A DNA stretch of 5,107 nt from contig CAZOIK010000246.1 in assembly GCA_964579765.1 (NCBI GenBank), forward strand, positions 1 to 5,107, written 5' to 3'. Both the position numbers and the translations under genes were made by a program. Source of the stretch: DATNBT01 sp964579765. Lineage in GTDB: Bacteria > Acidobacteriota > Vicinamibacteria > Vicinamibacterales > CAVVIG01. The notes beneath the pieces were generated by a model. The model was given only the letters and a program-made list of their open reading frames with translations. It searched no databases and had not been told where the DNA came from. Position 1 is the stretch's first letter. The number at the start of each line of letters is the position of its first letter. Shown piece by piece: positions 1 through 5,107 of this stretch.

Positions 1-90
1 CACTTGGTGGTCGTCGTAGAGCCACATGCCCACGACGTGCAGCAGCAGCGAGAGCACGAGCAGCTCGGGCTCGTGCACTTCGCGCAGCAG
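1..90 (-). pseudogene. glnD: continuation of the glnD HD domain beyond the in-frame stop (partial, off window)
   Basis: Reading through the TAG at 91-93 without any frame change gives LLREVHEPELLVLSLLLHVV and then GMWLYDDHQV up to the window edge. This aligns with the GlnD HD region, which in the family normally reads like L-x-H-D-[IV]-[GA]-K followed a few residues later by DH. The metal-binding H-D pair is H-V here (GTC where GAC would give Asp), and the conserved Lys is Met (ATG where AAG would give Lys). The downstream DDH is kept. The fragment is therefore a real piece of glnD, separated from the N-terminal half by one nonsense codon and carrying two damaging missense changes. It may be a decayed gene or sequence error at a contig edge; the rest of the HD domain and the ACT domains are outside the window. 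Confidence 0.7.
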
Positions 91-1440
91 CTACGCAAAG
101 CGATAGCGATAGGACGCTGGACGCGTCGCCAGGCGCTCGAGATTCCGGATCGTCAGCAGCGTGTGTTCGTCCACGGTGTACTTGTGGAAGAAGTCGCGCA
201 CGACGCGGTACGTGATCGCCTGGAACGGCGGAAACATGCGCCCGAGCAGGCCGCAGTCGTGCATCTCCGACAGCCGCGCGTAGAGTCCCTGCGCGGGCTT
301 GAGAAATTGGAGCAGCGCGGCACGGTGCGCCGGTGTCGGGAAGAAGTCTTCGACGCGGAAACGCTCGGCGTGCTGGCGGATCACGGCCAGCGCCGAGTCG
401 GCGACGGGACAGTTGGCATCGAGCGCCGCCTGAAACGCGGCGAGCCAGGTGGCCGGCTGCACGGCGGCGAGGCGCGAGTCGATGAAGCGGATGCCGTCAC
501 CGCCACGCCCGAGGTTGAGGCCGGCCGGCACCGGCGCATTCCGCCGCATCCACGCGAGTAGACGCGCGACGCTGCGCGCATGCCGGAAGTAATCGCTCAT
601 CAGCCGCTCGACGCGCTGCTGCGGGAAGGCGCCAGGGTAGCCGAGGATGTCGGCGGCGACTTCCTGCAGCTGGTGCGTGAGCTGGTTGTGATTGCGCTTG
701 CTCTCGAGGTGCAGGATCGATCGCACGCGCAGCAGGAACTCTTCCGCCTCTTCGATCTTCGAGGCGTCGTCCACGCCGCGGCGGACGAGTGAGGGATCGG
801 TGAGCGCGGCGATCCAGCGCGTCGCCGTCAGATCGCGCAGCGCGCCGGGCGATTCCTTGACGTCGGGTTCGAGCTGATAGAGCGTCGAGTTGAAGAGCGC
901 GTACCGCTCGTCGATCAGCGCGTTGAGCGCGCTCACGACGTGCGCGTGCGTGCCGGCCTGGTGAAAGGCCGTCTCGAAGCGATCGTAGAGCGAACGGTCG
1001 CCGGCCACCGGCCGCGCGTCCACCAGCGCCATGAGGAACTCGGGGTTGTCGATCTCGAGCCGCGCGAACTCGTCGATCTCGCGCACCTGATGCCCGACGA
1101 CGAGCCCAAGATCCCACAGCGGGTGCAGCAGCGCGCGCAGCACCCGTTCATCGGCCTCGCCGAGGTGCCCCGCAAACAGCACCAGCAGGTCGATGTCCGA
1201 GTGCAGGCTGAGCTGGCGCCGTCCGTAGCCGCCGATGGCGACCACGGCGAAGGGTTGCGCGGGCGTCGGCGCGGCGGCGGCGATCTGGCGGACGATGCCG
1301 TCCAGCCGATCCGAGAAGCGGCCGAGCGCGCCGCGGCCCCCGTGGCCGCGAAGGATGTCGTCGCGGAGTTCGCGGCGGGCCTCCTCGAGCTGCTCGGGGA
1401 GACCCGCCGCTGACGCGGGAAGGCTGACCGGATCCGGCAT
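91..1440 (-). CDS. glnD: PII uridylyltransferase GlnD, N-terminal half, ended by an early in-frame stop
   Basis: GlnD is a cytoplasmic bifunctional enzyme that adds UMP to PII proteins when glutamine is low and removes it when glutamine is high. The open frame gives 449 residues. Residues 70-74 (GGYGR) and 81-84 (SDID) form the nucleotidyltransferase signature with its metal-binding D-x-D (D82, D84). Residues about 195-203 (KESPGALRD) match the conserved region of the GlnD uridylyltransferase domain, and about 419-427 (HKYTVDEHT) is the entry to the HD domain. Family members are usually about 850-950 residues with HD and two ACT domains, so this frame is roughly half length. It ends at a TAG (91-93), although the same frame continues as GlnD-like sequence to the window edge. 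I chose the ATG at 1440 over the one at 1455 because GGAG lies 7 nt before it; the upstream ATG has no visible ribosome site. It sits 67 nt behind the porin gene and is probably cotranscribed. The family call is firm; whether the gene works is uncertain. Confidence 0.9.
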   Translation of the reverse strand: MPDPVSLPASAAGLPEQLEEARRELRDDILRGHGGRGALGRFSDRLDGIVRQIAAAAPTPAQPFAVVAIGGYGRRQLSLHSDIDLLVLFAGHLGEADERVLRALLHPLWDLGLVVGHQVREIDEFARLEIDNPEFLMALVDARPVAGDRSLYDRFETAFHQAGTHAHVVSALNALIDERYALFNSTLYQLEPDVKESPGALRDLTATRWIAALTDPSLVRRGVDDASKIEEAEEFLLRVRSILHLESKRNHNQLTHQLQEVAADILGYPGAFPQQRVERLMSDYFRHARSVARLLAWMRRNAPVPAGLNLGRGGDGIRFIDSRLAAVQPATWLAAFQAALDANCPVADSALAVIRQHAERFRVEDFFPTPAHRAALLQFLKPAQGLYARLSEMHDCGLLGRMFPPFQAITYRVVRDFFHKYTVDEHTLLTIRNLERLATRPASYRYRFA

Positions 1441-1507
1441 GGGAACGCTCCGCATACGTTACACCGGAGTGGACGCGCTCCCTGTATCCGCCTGGGCGCC
1501 GGCCGAA
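1441..1507 (-). other. porin-glnD intergenic spacer without a visible terminator
   Basis: These 67 nt separate the porin stop (TAA, 1508-1510) from the preferred glnD start. I see no GC-rich stem followed by a T run and no convincing promoter. Together with the shared strand this supports read-through transcription from the porin into glnD. Confidence 0.4.
1448..1451 (-). promoter_or_regulatory. ribosome binding site deciding the glnD start
   Basis: GGAG on the minus strand lies 7 nt before the ATG at 1440. The alternative ATG at 1455 overlaps this site from upstream and has no purine-rich motif at a suitable distance, so the shorter start is preferred. Confidence 0.6.
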
Positions 1508-2680
1508 TTACGACTTCGAGCTGAACGAGTAGAGCATGCCGAACTCGATCATCTGCTGGTTCTTCTTCGCCGCGCCCGCGCTGTCGGTGAACGGCGACTG
1601 GTTCGAGAAGTCGCCCCGGTACTCGATCCGCCACATGAAGTTGTCAGCCGGCTTGATCTCGAGCGTCAGCGTGCCGTCGGTCAGGTGCTGCACGGTGCCG
1701 GTCGTGAAGCCGTCCGGGTCGTTGTAATACTCGACGCGGGGCACGATCGCGACCCACTTGTTCGCCTGGATCTTCGCGTAGCCGGCGACGCCCTGCCATG
1801 TCACAGATGCTCCGTTCAGGCTGTTCGTGTCGCGGCCGTAGTCGTAGTTGGCCATCAGGCTGACCACGGGATTCACCGTGTAACTGACGACCGTGTCCGA
1901 CAGCGTGCGCCAGTTGGAGTTGTTGGCGGGCTGCTCGGGGCCGCCGATGTAGTTCTCCACGATCGACAGCGCCCCGGTCGGCTTCACCGTGACCGACGCC
2001 ATGACCGTCTTGCCCGTGTTGTTGTCGTTGACGTCGTTCCAGCCGTTCACGACGCCGCCCATCAGCGTGACCTTGTCGCTCGGCGAATACGTCAGCCGCA
2101 CGCCGGCGTGATAGAGCGGAATCGCGAGCTGGAACAGCAGGGAGCGCGAGTAGTTCCAGTCGTCCTTCGCCTCGATGACTTCGGCGCCGGCGTTTGTCAC
2201 AAATTTTCCGACGTCGATCTGCAGGCCCTTGCCGACCGGCGCCAGGTAGCTGCCGTACGCCTCTTCGATGTTCTTGTACGACGACTCGCCCGGCAGCGCG
2301 GCCATCAGATCGGGCGCGGATCCGAAGTTCATCCGGATCTTGTAGCCGATCGGTGAATCCGACGAAGGCGCCTTCGCGAGCCAGATCTCGGCCATGCTGA
2401 CGTCGAACGAGTTCTGCTTCGAGTCGAACGCGTGGAACAGCGGCGCGGTCTTGGTGGAGTTGTACAGATAGTAGGTGTCGACCAGGCCGCCGACCTCGGT
2501 GCCCTTGAAGAAGTTCAGCGTCACCTTGTCCGGATCCGGCGCGGGCGGCGTCGCATCGGCCGGCTTCGGCGAGTCCGGTTTGGGCGCGTCCTGCGCCGCG
2601 GCGAACTGCGGGGCGCCGAGACACACGGCGAGAACCCCGAGCCGGAGGATGAGTGCCGTCGTACCGCTCTTAGTCGTCAT
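1508..2680 (-). CDS. outer-membrane beta-barrel porin, BBP2/OmpL-like
   Basis: Predicted outer-membrane channel protein of 390 residues, probably a passive pore for small solutes; the substrate cannot be read from sequence. Residues 1-29 form a signal peptide (basic start, hydrophobic stretch about 8-23, then FAAA before Q30), with likely cleavage after A29. A Pro/Ala/Asp-rich linker follows (about 31-51). The mature part has alternating polar/hydrophobic strands ending in a C-terminal strand, FGMLYSF, as in barrel proteins. The early GGLVDTYYLYN (64-74) followed by the FDSKQNSFDVSMAEIWL stretch resembles the putative beta-barrel porin-2 family (Pfam BBP2). I chose the ATG at 2680, not 2704, because AGGAGG and AAGGGG lie between the two and the signal peptide then has a normal length. 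The position behind a candidate sigma-54 promoter and in front of glnD suggests nitrogen-controlled uptake; that role is inferred. Family call good, function tentative. Confidence 0.88.
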   Translation of the reverse strand: MTTKSGTTALILRLGVLAVCLGAPQFAAAQDAPKPDSPKPADATPPAPDPDKVTLNFFKGTEVGGLVDTYYLYNSTKTAPLFHAFDSKQNSFDVSMAEIWLAKAPSSDSPIGYKIRMNFGSAPDLMAALPGESSYKNIEEAYGSYLAPVGKGLQIDVGKFVTNAGAEVIEAKDDWNYSRSLLFQLAIPLYHAGVRLTYSPSDKVTLMGGVVNGWNDVNDNNTGKTVMASVTVKPTGALSIVENYIGGPEQPANNSNWRTLSDTVVSYTVNPVVSLMANYDYGRDTNSLNGASVTWQGVAGYAKIQANKWVAIVPRVEYYNDPDGFTTGTVQHLTDGTLTLEIKPADNFMWRIEYRGDFSNQSPFTDSAGAAKKNQQMIEFGMLYSFSSKS

Positions 2681-2799
2681 GGTGAACCCCTTGGCCTCCT
2701 GCATCGCCGCCGCGATCGGCGCGCGTGCGAGAAAAGACAGACGCGTTCCGTGCGCGCTGCGTCAGCAGCCCGCCAACAGTCGCTGGTCTTTCGCGTTCG
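2681..2799 (-). other. predicted 5' leader of the porin transcript
   Basis: If the -24/-12 element at 2810-2825 is used, transcription should begin near 2799, which leaves a leader of about 119 nt. It contains a perfect 5-bp stem with a 4-nt loop at 2756-2769 (GCTGC, GTCA, GCAGC on the plus strand) and a weaker GC hairpin at 2708-2721. No known riboswitch fold was recognised, and no plausible small gene is seen. Confidence 0.35.
2687..2700 (-). promoter_or_regulatory. ribosome binding region of the porin gene
   Basis: On the minus strand AGGAGG (2695-2700) is 14 nt and AAGGGG (2687-2692) is 6 nt before the ATG at 2680. Both lie inside the extra eight codons that would be added by the upstream ATG at 2704, so that upstream start is unlikely. 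AAGGGG has the better spacing, AGGAGG the better match. Confidence 0.6.
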
Positions 2800-2809
2800 G
2801 CACGAGGAA

Positions 2810-2825
2810 AGCAAAACGGACGCCA
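2810..2825 (-). promoter_or_regulatory. candidate sigma-54 (-24/-12) promoter of the porin-glnD unit
   Basis: The minus strand reads TGGCGTCCGTTTTGCT. The sigma-54 (RpoN) consensus is TGGCACG, four bases, TTGCW. TGGC and TTGCT match fully, the essential GG and GC pairs have the required 10-nt spacing, and only the three bases after TGGC differ. The predicted start site is near 2799. Sigma-54 promoters need an enhancer-binding activator such as NtrC, usually bound about 80-200 bp upstream, and the AT-richer patch at about 2918-3030 is in that range. Nitrogen control fits glnD downstream. A chance match is possible in GC-rich DNA, but a 9 of 12 match with exact spacing in a true intergenic region is good. 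Confidence 0.6.
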
Positions 2826-2919
2826 CATGTGCTGCGCGGACGCGCGCCGCGTTCGGAGAAATCCCCCGAGATTGGCGCAGATTCGCGCGGCACGCGGCGT
2901 CGGAAGCGGCAGGTACGTT

Positions 2920-2967
2920 AGACCAAAATGTCCGAGCGAAGATTCACGAGAACATATTTGTTGGTCT
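2920..2967. repeat. inverted repeat upstream of the sigma-54 element, possible activator sites
   Basis: AGACCAA (2920-2926) and TTGGTCT (2961-2967) are a perfect 7-bp inverted repeat. Their centres are about 41 bp apart, close to four helical turns. The left arm continues as ACCAAAATG, which equals the centre of the NtrC box consensus (TGCACC, AAAAT, GGTGCA type), but the outer bases do not match. The arms would be centred at about -124 and -165 from the predicted start. The function is speculative. Confidence 0.3.
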
Positions 2968-3103
2968 CGAGGATCCATTCTGGACGGCTTCGCGACACAT
3001 CACGTCAACATCTCGACATTTGTGTCCAAGCGCCTGCAGAACGTGACGCTTTCGTAGCCACGAACATCCGCCCTCCAGCGTGCCCATGCGGAGTGTTCGC
3101 GGT

Positions 3104-3126
3104 GCGGCCGACGTCATGCCGGCCGC
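3104..3126 (-). terminator. GC-rich hairpin downstream of the aldo/keto reductase, possible weak terminator
   Basis: GCGGCCG (3104-3110) and CGGCCGC (3120-3126) are perfect inverted 7-mers around a 9-nt loop, 66 nt past the reductase stop. There is no T run on either side, so it is not a classical Rho-independent terminator. It may still pause transcription or protect a 3' end. Confidence 0.3.
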
Positions 3127-3191
3127 GCTGATCGCATGTCAGATCGCTCAATGGCGCGGCGCGCGGATTTGAACTGGCGCCGGCGTTCGCG

Positions 3192-4277
3192 TCAGTAGCG
3201 CTCGGCGTCGCTCCTGGGCATCATCGGCGGCACCTGTGACGGTTCGCCGTTGACGGTCGCGCCGGCATGCATGAACGAGGGCGCGAACTGCAGGAATCCG
3301 GCGGGGAAGTTCAGCGCCGGCGCCGAGACCCGGTTGAGCGCCTCGACCTGCGAGGGCTCGAGCGTCAGATCGAGCGCCGCGAGGTTCTGCTCGAGCTGAT
3401 CGACGCGGCGCGCGCCGATGATGGTGGACGTCACGCCGGGCCGTGTTTGCACCCAGGCGAGCGCCACGGCCGCCGGCGTCGTATTCAACTCGTTCGCGAT
3501 TTTGATCAGCACGTCGATAATCGCGTAGTTGCGCTCGGTCAACGCCGACGTCACGCGCTCGCCGCGATCCGCTTTCGTCTGCGCCGCGTTCGCGCGCGTG
3601 TACTTGCCCGACAGCACGCCGCCGGCGAGCGGAGACCACGGCGTCACGCCGAGGCCGAATTCCCGCGCCATTGGGATGAGATCGCCCTCCACCGTGCGCT
3701 CCACGAGCGAATACGAGATCTGAATCGCGGTGACAGGCGTCGCGTTGTGCTGCCGCGCGAGCATCTGCGCCTCGACGACCTTCCACGCCGGCGTGTCGGA
3801 GAAGCCGACGTAGCGCACCTTGCCCCCGCGCACCAGATCGTCGAGCGCGCGCATTGTCTCGTCCATGGGCGTGTGGTGATCCCAGGCGTGCATCCAGTAC
3901 AGATCGATGTAGTCGGTCTTGAGCCGCCGGAGCGACTGCTCGCACGCCGAGACGATCGACTTGCGTCCCGCGCCGCCGCCGTTTGGATCGCCGGGATACA
4001 GGTTGCCGAAGAACTTCGTCGCGATGACGATGCGGTCGCGGCGGGCGCGGTTGCTGCCGATCGCCTCGCCGATGATCGCTTCGGAGTGGCCCTTCGTGTA
4101 CACGTTGGCCGTGTCGATGAAATTGCCGCCGCGGCCGAGAAAGCGGCCGAGAATCGACGCGGCTTCCGCGGGCGACGATCCCCAGCCCCAGTCTTCGCCA
4201 AAGGTCATCGCGCCGAGACAGAACGGGCTGACGCGCAGCCCCGAGCGGCCGAGGGTGACGTAGTCGGTGAGAGGCAT
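3192..4277 (-). CDS. aldo/keto reductase, NADPH-dependent oxidoreductase
   Basis: A 361-residue cytosolic (beta/alpha)8-barrel enzyme expected to reduce an aldehyde or ketone with NADPH; the substrate cannot be told. The start LGRSGLRVSPFCLGAMTFG (9-27) is typical of the family. The catalytic tetrad is complete: D55 in FIDTANVY, Y60, K88 in IVIATK and H130 in DLYWMH. Cofactor contacts are expected at GFSD (158-161), SPLAGG (215-220) and IGARRVDQLEQNL (287-299). It resembles the bacterial Tas/YajO/IolS-like branch more than the short single-domain aldose reductases. The ATG at 4277 fits the family N-terminus; longer versions would overlap the upstream gene. Upstream of it is a pyrimidine-rich stretch with no Shine-Dalgarno motif, and the preceding gene ends 13 nt earlier, so translational coupling is plausible. 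The C-terminal tail after about 320 is slightly long and Pro-rich. No frameshift seen. Confidence 0.93.
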   Translation of the reverse strand: MPLTDYVTLGRSGLRVSPFCLGAMTFGEDWGWGSSPAEAASILGRFLGRGGNFIDTANVYTKGHSEAIIGEAIGSNRARRDRIVIATKFFGNLYPGDPNGGGAGRKSIVSACEQSLRRLKTDYIDLYWMHAWDHHTPMDETMRALDDLVRGGKVRYVGFSDTPAWKVVEAQMLARQHNATPVTAIQISYSLVERTVEGDLIPMAREFGLGVTPWSPLAGGVLSGKYTRANAAQTKADRGERVTSALTERNYAIIDVLIKIANELNTTPAAVALAWVQTRPGVTSTIIGARRVDQLEQNLAALDLTLEPSQVEALNRVSAPALNFPAGFLQFAPSFMHAGATVNGEPSQVPPMMPRSDAERY

Positions 4278-4290
4278 AGAAGAAGAGAGT

Positions 4291-5107
4291 CTACCGAATC
4301 TCGAACGGCAGCGACGAGGTGCTCGTCGTAATCCGCTCGGTGACCGACTCGAAGACGTCGATGTCGAACGGCTGGCCAATCTTGTTGCCCGCCAGGTCTT
4401 CGAGCGTGTTGTCGATGAGAAGCCGCGCGGCGCCGGCCGGCCACGGATCGTGCGGCGTGAAGCGCCATTCCGACTCCTCGCGCGCGACGGCCACCGTGCC
4501 GGCGATCGCGCCGCGTGGTCCGGCGACCTTCAGCGTCCGCTGAAGCAGCGGGTAGTTCATCGGCCGTCCGAAATGGACGACGAGCGGCGCGCGGGTGCCG
4601 GCCGCGGGCGTCGTGAGCGCCCACGTCCTGGGATCGGGCGGCTGTCGAACCGCCGGACCGCCGCGAAACGTCTTCTTGTACGCTTCGGCCATCGGCTGAC
4701 CGTTCGCGTCGCGCCACTCGCGGTCGATCACCAGCGTGTAGCGCTTGCCTTCAGCGATCGGCGGACCCATCGCACGGTTCGACGTCAGATCGCGTTTGAT
4801 GCGTCCGGGATCGAACGTCATCGTCAGTCGCGTGTCGTTCGGATCCCACAGTTCCTCGCCCGGAAGGAACACGCCGCGCAAGACAGCGCCGGACGCATCG
4901 AGCATGTGGATGTGGCGCTCGGCCTCGCCGCGGCTCATCGGCGCCGAGAAGTAGATGTACAGCCGAAGCTGATTGCTCGGCAGGACGTTCGCCGAGGGAT
5001 ACACCTGCGTCACGCGCGCCGCTGCCGTCTTCGCGCGCGCTGGCCCGTCGAACGTCCGTTCGACGACGGCGCCGCCCGGCGGATGGAACACGACGCGATA
5101 GCGTGGA
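4291..5107 (-). CDS. uncharacterised protein with two Ig-like domains (5' end outside window)
   Basis: The visible 271 residues have no stop up to the window edge, and the frame continues past the GTG at 5091 as YRVVFHPPGG, so the start lies beyond 5107. Two similar beta-sandwich units can be seen. The first covers about 32-145 of the visible part: YPSANVLPSN, LRLYIYFSAPMSR, FDPGRIKR, YTLVIDREWRDANGQPM. The second covers about 158-252: TRAPLVVHFGRPMNYPLL, WRFTPHDPWPAG, LLIDNTLEDLAGNKIGQPF. Each pairs an xFSxPM-like strand with a final strand followed by an 'AxGxxx' turn, which is typical of SbsA-type/Big_5-like bacterial Ig folds of surface or periplasmic proteins. No catalytic motif or membrane segment is visible; any signal peptide would be off-window. 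I recall similar conserved hypothetical proteins in environmental bacteria but know no function. It ends 13 nt before the reductase, probably in one operon. Confidence 0.8.
   Translation of the reverse strand, partial: PRYRVVFHPPGGAVVERTFDGPARAKTAAARVTQVYPSANVLPSNQLRLYIYFSAPMSRGEAERHIHMLDASGAVLRGVFLPGEELWDPNDTRLTMTFDPGRIKRDLTSNRAMGPPIAEGKRYTLVIDREWRDANGQPMAEAYKKTFRGGPAVRQPPDPRTWALTTPAAGTRAPLVVHFGRPMNYPLLQRTLKVAGPRGAIAGTVAVAREESEWRFTPHDPWPAGAARLLIDNTLEDLAGNKIGQPFDIDVFESVTERITTSTSSLPFEIR

Larger units (their letters stand above)
2681..3191. other. intergenic region between the aldo/keto reductase and the porin
   Basis: About 510 bases hold no gene I can support; the open frames crossing it on both strands give low-complexity Arg/Ala-rich translations without family resemblance. 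It contains, from the reductase side, a GC-rich hairpin (3104-3126), two GAC-N6-GTC dyads (3015-3026 and 2921-2932), the 7-bp inverted repeat (2920-2967), the sigma-54 candidate (2810-2825) and the porin leader. The part 2908-3030 is noticeably richer in A and T than its surroundings, as expected for a regulatory region. Confidence 0.6.

Noticed and set aside
1235..2356. Plus-strand open frame of 373 codons
   Set aside because: It runs antisense across the clear glnD and porin genes and gives an Arg/Val/Asp-rich translation without family motifs; long antisense frames are common in GC-rich DNA.
2670..2978. Minus-strand frame of 102 codons before the porin
   Set aside because: It overlaps the porin start and the sigma-54 element in another frame, has no ribosome site and shows no resemblance to known proteins.
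2432..3046. Plus-strand frame of 204 codons and other frames in the intergenic region as possible small genes
   Set aside because: They begin inside the porin antisense strand, lack ribosome sites and recognisable domains, and cross the promoter region.
3130..3147. GATCGC direct repeat (3130-3135 and 3142-3147)
   Set aside because: Only two 6-bp copies, no further units; too short to call a repeat element or attachment site.
3150..3225. Possible minus-strand tRNA: GTTCAAATC T-loop-like motif at about 3166-3174 followed by GCGCCA
   Set aside because: The putative T-stem arms do not pair (only two or three of five positions), no matching acceptor, D-arm or anticodon arm was found, and the 5' part would lie in the end of the aldo/keto reductase gene.
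3267..4331. Plus-strand open frame of 354 codons
   Set aside because: It is antisense to the intact aldo/keto reductase and highly Arg-rich; a compositional shadow.
4277..4379. Longer N-terminus of the aldo/keto reductase starting at 4379
   Set aside because: The extra residues are Ser/Arg-rich, overlap the end of the Ig-like protein gene, and precede the canonical family start at LGRSGLRVS.

Overview
The window is high-GC DNA (roughly 65 % by eye) with four protein genes, all on the minus strand. It therefore reads from position 5107 down to position 1. The codon use, the glnD-type gene, the BBP2-type outer-membrane porin and the conserved Ig-like protein point to a Gram-negative soil or environmental bacterium. 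Acidobacteriota (Vicinamibacteria-like) is my best guess, but this comes from general resemblance of the proteins and no search was run.

Layout in transcription order. (1) 5107-4291 is the 3' part of a gene for an uncharacterised protein with two Ig-like beta-sandwich repeats; its 5' end lies outside the window. (2) 4277-3192 is a complete aldo/keto reductase of 361 residues with an intact D-Y-K-H catalytic tetrad, starting 13 nt after gene 1, so the two are probably cotranscribed. (3) 3191-2681 is a non-coding stretch of about 510 bases. It holds a GC-rich hairpin, a relatively AT-rich patch with inverted repeats, a good candidate sigma-54 (-24/-12) promoter and a leader of about 119 nt. (4) 2680-1508 is an outer-membrane beta-barrel porin of the BBP2/OmpL-like type with a signal peptide. 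(5) 1440 down to the window edge is the N-terminal half of GlnD, the PII uridylyltransferase, 67 nt behind the porin and probably in the same transcript.

The porin and glnD make a coherent nitrogen-related unit. GlnD is the glutamine sensor that modifies PII proteins, and sigma-54 is the classical sigma factor of nitrogen-regulated promoters. A -24/-12 element in front of the porin fits that picture. The porin's nitrogen role remains an inference.

The main oddity is at the left edge. The glnD frame is cut by a TAG at 91-93 just inside the HD (uridylyl-removing) domain, yet the same frame continues recognisably to position 1. There the HD motif reads H-V in place of H-D and a conserved lysine is methionine. 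This is either a decaying or truncated gene, or base-calling error near a contig end. Apart from this and the promoter region, the window looks ordinary; I see no mobile element, CRISPR array, rRNA or credible tRNA.
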